A stretch of DNA of 34,327 nt, from the NCBI GenBank assembly GCA_950054485.1, contig CATLPD010000009.1, forward strand, positions 1 to 34,327, read 5' to 3'. Within the stretch, counting starts at the first letter, position 1; each line of letters opens with the position of its first letter. This document shows positions 5,577 to 14,534 of this stretch, one piece after another. A program made the translations under genes and the position numbers. The notes beneath the pieces were generated by a model. That model searched no databases. It had not been told where the DNA came from and saw only the letters and a list, made by a program, of their open reading frames with translations. The DNA is from an uncultured Alphaproteobacteria bacterium. GTDB taxonomy: Bacteria > Pseudomonadota > Alphaproteobacteria > Micavibrionales > CSBR16-224.

Positions 5577-8093
5577 TTAGTCTCCTGGATTAACAGTGCC
5601 GGCGGCTCCTACACCACCAGCAGATGCGCCGTAAATTTTGGCAGTTGATTTGGATTCATTTATCAATTTGTCTTTGATGTCTTTCAGGCTTTGCTCGAAT
5701 AATATTTTCTTACCTTTGGTGCGAGTTAGGTTTTCGGCACCTGAATCAATTGCCCCCGCAGCTGGCCTTAAAATAAGATTGCCCGCCCCGGTCGGTATCA
5801 TGCTTAGTTTTTGAAGTATTGCGCTGGCATAACGTGCAACAGCAGGCGCAGATGGCGCATATACGTCTTTTCGCGACTGTGCTTTGATGTATTTCTCAAG
5901 ATTAAAGGTCAATTCGTTTAAATCTTGTTTCATTTGACCATTGGCTAAATACCTATGAAACGCTTCATTCTTCTTTAGCTTAACAAGCTCTGATTTTAAC
6001 TTGCCCAATTTAATATTGCCCATTTCATCTGTTGAATCCTCAAGGACTGATGCAAACAAACCTTTGCGTAAGTCAGTTTTAAACGCTTCTTGACGGGCTT
6101 CAGGTAAAGTATTAATCAAACGCTTAACAACTTGCCCAGATGTTGCCTTGCCCTTGCTAGAAGCCCCCATAATCATTGATTTAAGCTGATAAGGTGTTAG
6201 TTCGTCTTTTTGCAGAATATCTTCTAGAATTTTAGACTGACCGCGGAATTTATTTGTGCCGAATGTTTCTTTGAAATCCTTGTACGCTTTATTCGCTTTA
6301 AAGATTTTATCGACCAGTTCATCATCCCCAGCTTTAATCGCATTGCGGTTGATATTTTCCAGCCAATTATCATAGGCGGCTCGGATAGGCTTGCTGATCT
6401 GATATTCGGGGCTTGCAGGGTTGATTTTACCCAAGGCAGAGCGCCATCCGGCAAGGTCTGCAAAGCGAATTGAATCACCGTCTTTTTTCAATATATCATT
6501 TAAAAATACTAAAGACTTTTTAATGGCATTTTCATCGCCGGCCATCGCCATAGATGCGCTGAACTCTGGATCCGTTGTGATTTCTTGCACATCTTTCAAA
6601 AGTGTAGATTGTGTATAACCCTTATAGACTTTGGAACGGCCTATTGCATCATTGCGGGCATTCATTAGTTTGTTTTGTAATGCTTTTTGGGCATTAAAGC
6701 GGCGTCTGACTTGGTTTGTGGCTTTCGCTATGATGTCATCACTTAATTCATCGCTATTACCCGCAAAACCTTTAACAGCTTTTTGAACCTGATCTTGAAA
6801 CTGCTGGTCAACTTGTGTAATAGCTGCTTGCGCTTCCTGACCTAAATTACCTTGTCTGGCCGCTTCCTCAACACGCATTAAATCAACATCTTCAGTTGCG
6901 GCGCCTTTTGGTAATGTATAACCATCAGGAGTGGCTTTTTGTATTTTCGTAGGTGTGTTTGGATTAGATGTAGGTGCCGGTAAGTTTTTCTTACCGATTA
7001 AGTTTTGAACACGTTCTGTTAAAGTGAATTTACGATTTAAAGCGTTTAAACCCTTGCCTGCTACTGCGCCAACACCAGCACCAGCAAGGCCCCCAGCGGC
7101 ACCATAACGTCCCAGAACCAATGCGTTTTCTGCTCTTTCTCCAAGAGTTCCTTCGCCCGTTCCGGCTCCATATACACCCCCCGATATTCCACCAGTTCCA
7201 AGGGCTGTTGCTGCTGTCTGTGCTTTACCTTTTTTCGCAAAGTTTGCTAGTCCTTTTACAGCTCCGGGCGCTGCTTTTGCAACCCCACCAAATCCTGCCA
7301 AGTTGCCGACGATCTCGCCAGTTAAATAGGATCCGGGATTTTGTTCTTGTGCAGATTGTAGCGCATTCTGGCTTTCTTGCATAGCATCTTTATAGCCTTG
7401 AATGCCAGCATCCACGCTTAAATTTGTCACGCCATCGTATAAACCTTTAGCATAAGAGCCGACTTCATCGGCAAAGCCCCATGATGCGCCTTGCGCCAAG
7501 CCTAAACCAGCGGATTGTAGCGGGCTGTATTGTTCTTGTTCTCTGCGCTCGATCTCGGCCAGAATTTCATCTTGTGAATATGGCATTTCCTGCGGTTGTT
7601 CTTCGCCCTCGCGTCTTGCAATCTCTGCCAAAATATCCTCTTGGCTATATGCAGGGGCATCACTTTCTCGCAAGCCATCAATTCGGTTTCTCCAGCCATT
7701 TTGAAATTCAGCCTGTGAAGGGTCGTTTTCAATTATCTGATTCACAAATTCCTGCCTTTTGTCTAAGAAATCATTTGTAGATGATGCGTTTTGCAAAAGC
7801 TCTTTTGCCTTTCCAATCCCGCTATTAACTGCCGTATCAAAGTAGGCTAATTGCAATGACGGGTTGCCAATGTCTTCAGCACCAGATGCATCCCAAAACT
7901 CGCGCTTGTAAAATCCGCGCACGTATTCTGATGGATCTTGTCCAGAATCCACCATGCGTTTTATATTACGTACTTCATTGGGGTAGTATTTTGATGAAAT
8001 GCCATAGAATGTCTCGCCACCGCGGTCATGCTTACTGTTTGCATAGCCACCTTCAGCCTGCATTAAATGTTCGAAAGCTTTATTGAATGACAT
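5577..8093 (-). CDS. Ejection (internal virion) protein with N-terminal GH108 muramidase
   Basis: The 838-aa protein starts with a GH108-type lysozyme domain (EGGY with Glu14, DRGGETFYGIS at 23-33) and the associated peptidoglycan-binding element (AYFDTAVNSG...LLQ at 83-101). Two near-identical segments follow (YSQEDILAEIARRE at 149-162 and YSQDEILAEIERRE at 172-185). Next comes a Gly/Ala-rich, membrane-compatible region (about 250-350) and a long helical Lys/Glu-rich region. In position and size it corresponds to P22 gp16. It would digest peptidoglycan locally and help form the DNA conduit during injection. Confidence 0.82.
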   Translation of the reverse strand: MSFNKAFEHLMQAEGGYANSKHDRGGETFYGISSKYYPNEVRNIKRMVDSGQDPSEYVRGFYKREFWDASGAEDIGNPSLQLAYFDTAVNSGIGKAKELLQNASSTNDFLDKRQEFVNQIIENDPSQAEFQNGWRNRIDGLRESDAPAYSQEDILAEIARREGEEQPQEMPYSQDEILAEIERREQEQYSPLQSAGLGLAQGASWGFADEVGSYAKGLYDGVTNLSVDAGIQGYKDAMQESQNALQSAQEQNPGSYLTGEIVGNLAGFGGVAKAAPGAVKGLANFAKKGKAQTAATALGTGGISGGVYGAGTGEGTLGERAENALVLGRYGAAGGLAGAGVGAVAGKGLNALNRKFTLTERVQNLIGKKNLPAPTSNPNTPTKIQKATPDGYTLPKGAATEDVDLMRVEEAARQGNLGQEAQAAITQVDQQFQDQVQKAVKGFAGNSDELSDDIIAKATNQVRRRFNAQKALQNKLMNARNDAIGRSKVYKGYTQSTLLKDVQEITTDPEFSASMAMAGDENAIKKSLVFLNDILKKDGDSIRFADLAGWRSALGKINPASPEYQISKPIRAAYDNWLENINRNAIKAGDDELVDKIFKANKAYKDFKETFGTNKFRGQSKILEDILQKDELTPYQLKSMIMGASSKGKATSGQVVKRLINTLPEARQEAFKTDLRKGLFASVLEDSTDEMGNIKLGKLKSELVKLKKNEAFHRYLANGQMKQDLNELTFNLEKYIKAQSRKDVYAPSAPAVARYASAILQKLSMIPTGAGNLILRPAAGAIDSGAENLTRTKGKKILFEQSLKDIKDKLINESKSTAKIYGASAGGVGAAGTVNPGD

Positions 8094-9175
8094 TATTTAA
8101 CCATAGCTTTCAGTTCTTCTAAGCTGTACTGGCTTAGGTCTTTTCTAGTCTGGCTAGGGTTTGACGACTGTTCAGTCTCTTGTGGAATAGAGGCGGCAAA
8201 ATCTATATCTGTACCGTATTTCTTTTTATAGGCATCCGCTACACGCTCAAAGCTTTCACGGCGAACCCTTTTGTATTTTTTCAAATTAAATCTTAGCTGT
8301 TCGGGGCTTTGTGATTGTGTTAGGCCAGTTATTGCGCTACCAAGTAAGGCCAATTCTTTTTCACTAACAGCGCCAAGCGTTCCACCCTCTTTTTTAAGCT
8401 CTGCCAAACGCCCAAGGGCAGCATCACTTGTGATTGTGTTCAGACGGGCTTCCAAATCAGCTGCTGGCGTTCCACCAACCATGCCTGTGAAGCTTGCCGC
8501 GCCTGCACTTTTCCAATCTGTCTGCTCAATTGCTCTGTCAATTTCTTCATCCAGGCTATCAAGTTGAGCGGCTTGATTTTCCAAAGAAAGTTTTTCCTTA
8601 CCAGCCTCTGCTTCGCGTTCACGGTCAGCTTTTCTTTCATCCATAATGATATCTTTTTGAATGTCTAATTCGTTCTTAAAAGATTCCATCTGTCCGGCAG
8701 GCGTTTGCGCCATTGGATTCAATGATTGATAAACACCAGATTGCGGCTGAACATCTTGAATGGGCATGTCATTAGGAACAATTGGTGGTGTGCCTGCAAC
8801 AGCGCCAAAAGTGTTGCGGCCCTGTGAAACTATGTCAGGCGTTTGGCTGGGCAAAACTGATCTATTAGCTTGATAAGTACGCCCCCATTGATCTTGTCCC
8901 ATTTTTGAGGTATTCATTTTATCCCACGCCTTTAATCGGGCCATGCGATCTGGCGAAACATCTTTGCCCATTTCAATATCGGCTAAGATGGTTTGCGGGT
9001 CCATCGCCTGTGCCGCGGCATCTTTCGCCTCTGCACGTGCAATCGCATCCTGTCTAATTTTATTTTGTTGCATTCCGTATAATAAGCGCGAAAAGTTATT
9101 CATCAGGTTTTGGCGGTCTTGAATCTGCATATTTGCGCCTTGCAGGAAAGCACTACCATCAAATGTTGCAACCAT
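8093..9175 (-). CDS. Putative internal virion / DNA ejection protein (360 aa)
   Basis: The protein is almost entirely helical, Gln/Ala/Glu-rich and without membrane segments. A Pro-rich linker lies at about 110-165, and a conserved-looking region at 200-315 contains LDSLDEEIDRAI, AADLEARLNTI and GTLGAVSEKELALLGSAI. I know this segment from ejection proteins of other podoviruses. Position between the S74-like protein and the GH108 protein matches P22 gp20. Its ATG overlaps the neighbour's stop by one base, so the cassette is translationally coupled. Confidence 0.68.
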   Translation of the reverse strand: MVATFDGSAFLQGANMQIQDRQNLMNNFSRLLYGMQQNKIRQDAIARAEAKDAAAQAMDPQTILADIEMGKDVSPDRMARLKAWDKMNTSKMGQDQWGRTYQANRSVLPSQTPDIVSQGRNTFGAVAGTPPIVPNDMPIQDVQPQSGVYQSLNPMAQTPAGQMESFKNELDIQKDIIMDERKADREREAEAGKEKLSLENQAAQLDSLDEEIDRAIEQTDWKSAGAASFTGMVGGTPAADLEARLNTITSDAALGRLAELKKEGGTLGAVSEKELALLGSAITGLTQSQSPEQLRFNLKKYKRVRRESFERVADAYKKKYGTDIDFAASIPQETEQSSNPSQTRKDLSQYSLEELKAMVK

Positions 9176-10317
9176 TATCCGATCTCCTTCATCTGTAATC
9201 CTAAGCGCCCATAATCAACCGTATAATGCCCGTCACGCATAACAACGCAATCTGGGCGGCTTTCCATGACCTCTTGTGCCATAACACCTTCAAAGCGTTC
9301 CTTGCGCCCTTTATAGTTAAATTCATAGATATTCTGGCCTTTCTCTTGGCGCAGATATTTAATGTTTTCCTTTAAGTCTCTGTCTGAAAGCGCTGTTGCC
9401 ATCATGTAAGAGCTACCAAGGTTTGCACCCATACCCAGCAAAGAATTAAACATTGAACCTTTATTGGCTGCATCTGCCTGTGCTGCGGCCGCTTGTGCGT
9501 TTGCAAGGCTCGAGTTTGTCTGACCGACTGCATTGGCGTAATTTTGGCCCAGTCCAGCCATCTGTCCTGTTTGCGTCTGGCCGATGCCGGCAATTGATGC
9601 AAGGCGGTTAAATGTATTGCCCTGATCCATGTTATAGCGGTTATAGGCATTGCCGTATTCTTGGCTTGCCATGCCCTGATTGTACCCCATTAAAGCTTTC
9701 GCAGCTTCGGGGCTAAATGTTTTGCCCTGTGCGGCCAATCTGCGTTCCAAAGCCTTTTGACCTTCATCCAAACGGAATTGGTAGCCCGGATCAGCTTGAT
9801 AATCATCCATAGAGAACGGCTTCAATAATGAGCCGTAATAATCAGGCTCGCTACCCTCTTGGCCTGCTAGGCGGGCATCAATGGCGGCGTTTAATCCATC
9901 GTAATCAACTTGATCAGTTTGAGTTGCTCCTGGCGTAAGCATTTTTGCAAAATGGTTCATTCCGTTTGCGTAGTACATTTTCTTGTCACTACCGCCCGGA
10001 TCATCTATAAGCTTATCAGCACTAATAATTCCACCGCTATTATTATAATAGACAGGATCAGTGCCCGCATTATTCGTGATTGAAGTCGTATATTCAGGCA
10101 ATAATTCTTCACGGATTTGACCACGCGTTTGCATTGATGCACCGCCCGGCACACCCATATAATCCATAAGCATATCAAAGCCAGCTTTTCCGCCCTTATA
10201 GAAGGGCATGCCACGCTCAACGCTTTCATTGTAAATTCTTTCCTGCAATGCGTTTGATTCACGCGCTGCCGCTTCCATGCCTGATGTATCAACGCCGCCG
10301 CCTTTGCCACCGCCCAT
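9175..10317 (-). CDS. Virion protein of the ejection cassette with C-terminal S74 chaperone-like domain
   Basis: Residues 1-300 are Gly/Gln/Asn/Ala-rich and helical, with EYGNAYNRYNMDQGNTFNRLAS and GQTQTGQMAGLGQ-type low-complexity stretches typical of ejection-cassette proteins. The last 71 residues (310-380) match the intramolecular chaperone (peptidase S74) pattern: LSDRDLKENI (Ser311), YEFNYK, GVMAQEV, and VDYGRLG. That domain normally trimerises and cleaves itself from fibres and spikes. Its use here, without an obvious fibre, is unusual. In P22 order this is the gp7 position. Confidence 0.68.
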   Translation of the reverse strand: MGGGKGGGVDTSGMEAAARESNALQERIYNESVERGMPFYKGGKAGFDMLMDYMGVPGGASMQTRGQIREELLPEYTTSITNNAGTDPVYYNNSGGIISADKLIDDPGGSDKKMYYANGMNHFAKMLTPGATQTDQVDYDGLNAAIDARLAGQEGSEPDYYGSLLKPFSMDDYQADPGYQFRLDEGQKALERRLAAQGKTFSPEAAKALMGYNQGMASQEYGNAYNRYNMDQGNTFNRLASIAGIGQTQTGQMAGLGQNYANAVGQTNSSLANAQAAAAQADAANKGSMFNSLLGMGANLGSSYMMATALSDRDLKENIKYLRQEKGQNIYEFNYKGRKERFEGVMAQEVMESRPDCVVMRDGHYTVDYGRLGLQMKEIG

Positions 10318-10770
10318 TTAGTACTCTCCTTTATATGTCAGCATAAAGCCCTGAATATCGAAACCCATGCCCCGCATAAGTCTCTGTCTGGCTTCAATCC
10401 TGTCTGTTGCTATGTAATCATCGACATATAAAAGCTCCCATTCGTCTGCATACTCCTGAATGGCTTTATATATCGCTTTAGTGTGTTTTAAACTTCTGTG
10501 TGCTTTTTGGATGTAGACCATAAATGGCGCCAAAATCACCTGTTTTGACCATCCAAAGCTTGTTAATGTCAGGCTGGCACATCCGACAATCTTGCCATCA
10601 ATTTCCATGACGAAGCACGGGGCCAGCATATAATTCTTATAAACCGTATCTGCGACCACATTGATATCCGGCTTTGGAAAGTTCATAAACTTGAACTCTT
10701 TCGCCCGTTCCATTATCAATGCCACAACCCGCGGCAAGTCGTCGCGTTCGGCCACTCTAATAGAGGCCAT
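10318..10770 (-). CDS. GNAT-like acetyltransferase
   Basis: The 150-aa protein has a GNAT-type fold pattern: N-terminal RVAERDDLPRVVALIMERA, a central CFVMEIDGKIVGCASL strand-turn-strand, and the C-terminal IEARQRLMRGMGFDIQGFMLTY with the terminal G-F strand pair. The acetyl-CoA loop (usually Q/RxxGxG/A) is degenerate, with QKAHRSLKHTKAI instead, so the activity is uncertain. GNAT-like genes occur in this head-tail interval in other podoviruses. It overlaps the next upstream gene by 14 bases. Confidence 0.65.
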   Translation of the reverse strand: MASIRVAERDDLPRVVALIMERAKEFKFMNFPKPDINVVADTVYKNYMLAPCFVMEIDGKIVGCASLTLTSFGWSKQVILAPFMVYIQKAHRSLKHTKAIYKAIQEYADEWELLYVDDYIATDRIEARQRLMRGMGFDIQGFMLTYKGEY

Positions 10771-11002
10771 TCACCGTCCCCCCGCTGTCTTTGTAAACCA
10801 GCTTTGCTTGATCTGAACTGTAGTAAATCGAATTATTCTCTGCCTGTGCATCGGTTAAGGTGACAGGCTCAATTGTGCCATTATTGCGTATACGTGCCAG
10901 CAATCGGACGATTGATGCATACCATTTAACCCATACCGTATTAGTATAGCCCGTTTTATCGTTTATCGGTTTGGCCTGTATCGGTGCTTTATTAAGTGGC
11001 AT
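10757..11002 (-). CDS. Small structural-region protein (81 aa)
   Basis: The protein has a hydrophilic N terminus, a short amphipathic helix (WVKWYASIVRLLARIRNN) and a C-terminal strand-turn-strand ending YYSSDQAKLVYKDSGGTVNGLY. That ending occurs in small hypothetical proteins of podoviral tail clusters. It occupies the slot of the P22 tail needle gp26, but it is far too short and lacks the long heptad-repeat coiled coil, so I do not call it a needle. It overlaps both neighbours slightly. Confidence 0.55.
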   Translation of the reverse strand: MPLNKAPIQAKPINDKTGYTNTVWVKWYASIVRLLARIRNNGTIEPVTLTDAQAENNSIYYSSDQAKLVYKDSGGTVNGLY

Positions 11003-12407
11003 TTAAATACGCCTCGTTAATTTGTATAAATGTCGGATCCGAATACTGGATTTTGTAAACCCTATCGCGTGATTGACCCAATTGACGCCAATCTACACGC
11101 GTTGAATACTGGCCTTTTTTGCCAATTGAGCGCCATAGCTCGTTTGAATAGGTTGAACCCTGATCGTCGCTATATTGCATCATGATTTGCGGGTCGGAAC
11201 CTTGACCGGATGTCAGGCCAACGCCAACTTCCATGTCCAATTCAAAGCATGAATGCTCGATAACACGCTTTTCGTCTTGAATATGCGGGCAAATACGCTC
11301 GCGAATGATTTCATCGCCGTTATCTGCATAGATATTCAGCGCCATGTTATAAATCTTGCCCGTTTCCGTATCACCAACCAGATTCTTTTGGTTGAAAAAG
11401 AAATGACATGCCCCACGGTCTTGTTTACGTGCGTTTAGGCTTGCATCCTGATATTGTCTTTCGTGCCATAAGCCTGTTGAGCCGTCATATACGAAAGTCG
11501 TATCAAGCCCTTTAATTTGCAGAACATAAAAAATATGTCCCTGTTGGTGATATACCCACGCATATGACCCGTCAAAGCTTTCAACAGAGTTAATTTTACT
11601 TTCAATGGCCTGTGTTGATAGGCGTCTGGCCTGATATCCTTCAGCTTTCCAAACAACGCCGCGACCTTGTTCGTCAACGCCCAGCCATGCGATTGTGTTA
11701 TCGAATTTCTGTACTGTGAAGCCAGCCGCGCATCCAGTCTGGATGATGGCCCCGCCAATACGTTCAAACGGGAAATCAACGTTTCCTGTATTTTGGTAAA
11801 CCTCAACTGATCTGTTGCCGAACAGCCAGACGTTACCGTTATCAGATATGATGCCCGTTAAATCATCAGGCGAACTTTCAACGCTTGTAAAGTCCAGCGG
11901 GTCCCAGCTTGTGCCATCGTTTAGCGCAGAGATATAAAACTTTTGTGATCCGTCTTCAAACGTCAGGAAATACCCGTCTTGATAGCTGATAATCGAACAG
12001 GTCGGAAAGTCTACATCGACAATCTGCGCCCATGTGTCCGTTGCCTTGGTAAATATCCAGCCATCTTGACCATCAACGATGATGATCTGCGTACTATTTT
12101 CGGCAATGCTGACACGATTTGTTTGCGTATTCAGTGACCCATGATCTGTTGAAGTGCCGTCGCTTAAAATCTCGTAAAAACTATCACCCGACACGACAAA
12201 GGCACGGCCAGACGTTGAACTGATGCAACCCCGTATCGGCCCGCCACCAACTGTTGCGAACAGTTCCCTGCCCGGTGTGCCGCGCAATGCTGTTACCGCT
12301 TTAGTTCCTTGAACCTCGGCCATTAACGGATAAAGATTTACTGTACGCTGTACGTCAAAAGAACGGGCATCCATCTGATAGGATGGCCCGACAAAGGGAA
12401 TACGCAT
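10992..12407 (-). CDS. P22 gp10-like packaged-DNA stabilisation (tail hub) protein
   Basis: At 471 aa the length equals that of the P22 gp10 family. The N-terminal signature GPSYQMDARSFDVQRTVNLYP followed by GTPG, and later regular beta-propeller-like repeats (VSGDSFYEI, IIIVDGQDGWIF, GYFLTFEDGSQKFYISALNDG), fit the phage stabilisation protein family. It would plug the portal-gp4 channel and connect to the tail. It lies directly after the gp4-like gene, the P22 order, with four bases between them. Confidence 0.82.
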   Translation of the reverse strand: MRIPFVGPSYQMDARSFDVQRTVNLYPLMAEVQGTKAVTALRGTPGRELFATVGGGPIRGCISSTSGRAFVVSGDSFYEILSDGTSTDHGSLNTQTNRVSIAENSTQIIIVDGQDGWIFTKATDTWAQIVDVDFPTCSIISYQDGYFLTFEDGSQKFYISALNDGTSWDPLDFTSVESSPDDLTGIISDNGNVWLFGNRSVEVYQNTGNVDFPFERIGGAIIQTGCAAGFTVQKFDNTIAWLGVDEQGRGVVWKAEGYQARRLSTQAIESKINSVESFDGSYAWVYHQQGHIFYVLQIKGLDTTFVYDGSTGLWHERQYQDASLNARKQDRGACHFFFNQKNLVGDTETGKIYNMALNIYADNGDEIIRERICPHIQDEKRVIEHSCFELDMEVGVGLTSGQGSDPQIMMQYSDDQGSTYSNELWRSIGKKGQYSTRVDWRQLGQSRDRVYKIQYSDPTFIQINEAYLNAT

Positions 12408-12410
12408 AAC

Positions 12411-13109
12411 TTAGTACCCCCGATATATATTATAATCGCTGTAATTCTGTAATAGCGCTGTATCGACTGATGATATGAATTTGTCGTTGCGCGTGTTGGA
12501 TGTGAATATGATTGATTTAGATTGCTCGGCAACGCTTAAAACCGTTCCTGTAGGCTCTTTGCTGTAATCAGGCGCCAATTCAACCGCCAAGTTAAAGACA
12601 AGCGCCCTGTTGTAACCTGGGGGCAAATTGACGGTATTTGATAGCCCCGCAAAAGATGTTAAGGGCTTATAGCTGTTCAGGGTCAATGTATTGGCCGCAC
12701 TTGGTACGGGATAAAGCTTAATATTTGCAAGCGGGTAATTATTGTCAAAGTAAAGCTGGTCAGGAACGCCGGCAATCGTCTTATTACTAATCCGTGAATA
12801 TTCTTTCTGGTCAATCAACATCAGCGGGTAATCCGTCGATGCATCCGATACATAAGCGCTGACAATTTCAAACGGGCGATCTGTATCAAAATCCCCCCCG
12901 CTGCCAATTGTATAACTGGCCGCAGATGTCAGGTTGAATGTCTCTGTTGTCTCGGTAAAGACATAACCGCCCTCAACAGACCATGATGCCAGCATATCGT
13001 TTAATGCTGTCAACGCATCTTGCGCTTCATCGTTTTGCAACGACTGTCCACGCCCTAGAACGTGGATTTTACGCAGTGCGATTTCTATGATGTCGCGGGC
13101 GGTTGTCAT
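12411..13109 (-). CDS. P22 gp4-like head-completion / tail accessory factor
   Basis: The 232-aa protein begins MTTARDIIEIALRKI with a following EAQDALTALNDMLASWSVEG helix. This is the characteristic N terminus of the P22 gp4 family, which binds the portal after packaging. The middle is beta-rich (YTIGSGGDFDTDRPFEIVSAYV) and the C-terminal part has PPGYNRALVFNLAVELAPDY, also a family hallmark. Size and place between coat and gp10-like genes agree. P22 gp4 has reported muramidase activity; no catalytic residue can be assigned here. Confidence 0.8.
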   Translation of the reverse strand: MTTARDIIEIALRKIHVLGRGQSLQNDEAQDALTALNDMLASWSVEGGYVFTETTETFNLTSAASYTIGSGGDFDTDRPFEIVSAYVSDASTDYPLMLIDQKEYSRISNKTIAGVPDQLYFDNNYPLANIKLYPVPSAANTLTLNSYKPLTSFAGLSNTVNLPPGYNRALVFNLAVELAPDYSKEPTGTVLSVAEQSKSIIFTSNTRNDKFISSVDTALLQNYSDYNIYRGY

Positions 13110-13111
13110 GA

Positions 13112-13258
13112 TTATTTCTTGCCTTTCTTAGGCGCTGGCTTGTCTTCAGCCTTTGGTTTATCTTGTGATTTTGCTGGGCTATCTGCCCAGCCTTTTGGAA
13201 CGTCTTCTTTGTTCTCGAACAGCTTTGCTTCGCCGTCTTTGTACATCCAGATAGACAT
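13112..13258 (-). CDS. Small coat-associated protein (48 aa)
   Basis: The ATG at 13258 with AAGGA seven bases upstream defines a 48-aa product, MSIWMYKDGEAKLFENKEDV... ending in a Lys/Pro/Asp-rich tail; the longer frame to 13471 overlaps the coat gene and is rejected. Short proteins with an MYKDGEAxLF start and PKGWADSPA are common just after coat genes in podoviruses and siphoviruses. Possibly a minor capsid or linker protein. Three bases separate it from the gp4-like gene. Confidence 0.6.
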   Translation of the reverse strand: MSIWMYKDGEAKLFENKEDVPKGWADSPAKSQDKPKAEDKPAPKKGKK

Positions 13259-13316
13259 TGAAAATCCTTTCGTTGAAAAGAAAGAGAGGGCATAAAGCCC
13301 CCTCCCCTTAATTGAT

Positions 13317-14531
13317 TTATGCAGTAATACGGCAGGCCAACTCTGGTCGCAGAGTCGCGTAACCGTAAAGAACATCAGCGCGAGTGATGAACTCGTCTGT
13401 GCGTGCATCGTATTGACGCAGAATACGCAATGACAATCCGTCATATTGTTTCTGCGCGCCGAACTCGACACTACCTTTTGGATTAACCAGATCAGCAGTC
13501 ACAAACGCAAAGGCATCTTTGTGGAATGCAAGGTTTTGTGCATAGCCTGTGCTGGCTGAACCTGACTCCAATGTGATTGCCGCGTTATCGGCTGGCAATG
13601 CATTGATTGTCTTGAAGTTGCCTGTTGATTGCAGCGTTGGCCACACAGGAACATCAGCTTCACCCGCTGTAAACGTTGCGTCGGCTGTTACAACAAACTG
13701 TTGCAATTTACCTGTAGAAACGCGCGTTTCAGGGTGAACAGCGTATACGCCTGCGATTGTAAAGACAGTACCTTCAGTCCAAGTATTGCCGGCAGTAACA
13801 CCATCAATGTGGATTGTGGTGTCGCCGTCAGCTGCAGCCGCAGTATCAACCAAAGGAGTGCCGCCCTGTGAGCCGTTGGTGTGAACAGGAATCATCGTAT
13901 TTTCAAAGATGTTCTTGAAACCACCTGTCTCATTGACGATAAGGCCTTTTTTGTAGTTGTCACCGATTTGCTTCGATGGATTTTGCAAGGCTTTCAATGC
14001 ATCAGACATCTCGACATGCGCATCCGTATTCAGGATAGCTGTCAGACTGTCATCATTAACAAGGCCGTTTTGACGGATTTTACCCGCAGCTTCAGCCAAG
14101 ACTTTGAAAGTTGCCGGAACCGTACCAGCCGTACCAACTTGCGCAGATACATCTTTGTACATGTTCATGGCATCAGATTCCATGTCAGCTGCCAACTGTG
14201 CCATTGCGGGCTCCAGGAACTCATCAGCAAACTTGTCGATGTCCAGTGTCAGTTCTTTAGATGTAAAGTCCATACCAACGTGGCGCTGGGTAGAACATGG
14301 AACGTTCACATAGTTCTCAACAGTGTTGTTTGCGGAATATGTCGCACCTGTTGCCGATGTATAGCGAGGTGGCAGTTTAACGCGTAGATTTGAGCCAATT
14401 TTTGCACCTTTTTTCGCAAAAGAGTCGTCATATTGGCGGTTAATCGAGCCTACAAAGTTCAGCTTCTGGTGCAGAATACGCAGAGCTTCATTTGTGACCT
14501 GATCGATGGTCAAAAGTGTATTTGAAGTCAT
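13317..14531 (-). CDS. Major capsid (coat) protein, P22 gp5 type
   Basis: At 404 aa the protein is close to P22 coat in length. The N terminus (LTIDQVTNEALRILHQKLNFVGSINRQYDDSFAKKGAKIGSNL split across a helix and the E-loop start), QRHVGMDFTSKELTLDIDKF, and a domain insertion around residues 220-300 with Thr/Val-rich strands fit the P22 coat family, an HK97 fold with an extra I-domain. It is preceded by the scaffold and portal genes in P22 order. Confidence 0.86.
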   Translation of the reverse strand: MTSNTLLTIDQVTNEALRILHQKLNFVGSINRQYDDSFAKKGAKIGSNLRVKLPPRYTSATGATYSANNTVENYVNVPCSTQRHVGMDFTSKELTLDIDKFADEFLEPAMAQLAADMESDAMNMYKDVSAQVGTAGTVPATFKVLAEAAGKIRQNGLVNDDSLTAILNTDAHVEMSDALKALQNPSKQIGDNYKKGLIVNETGGFKNIFENTMIPVHTNGSQGGTPLVDTAAAADGDTTIHIDGVTAGNTWTEGTVFTIAGVYAVHPETRVSTGKLQQFVVTADATFTAGEADVPVWPTLQSTGNFKTINALPADNAAITLESGSASTGYAQNLAFHKDAFAFVTADLVNPKGSVEFGAQKQYDGLSLRILRQYDARTDEFITRADVLYGYATLRPELACRITA

Positions 14532-14534
14532 TTA

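Noticed and set aside
10757..11002. Tail needle (gp26-like) assignment
   Set aside because: Position fits, but the 81-aa product lacks the long trimeric coiled coil that defines the family.
13881..14387. Plus-strand open frame of 168 codons
   Set aside because: It lies wholly opposite the coat gene, is Cys/Arg/Phe-rich in a way typical of antisense frames, and has no neighbours on its strand.
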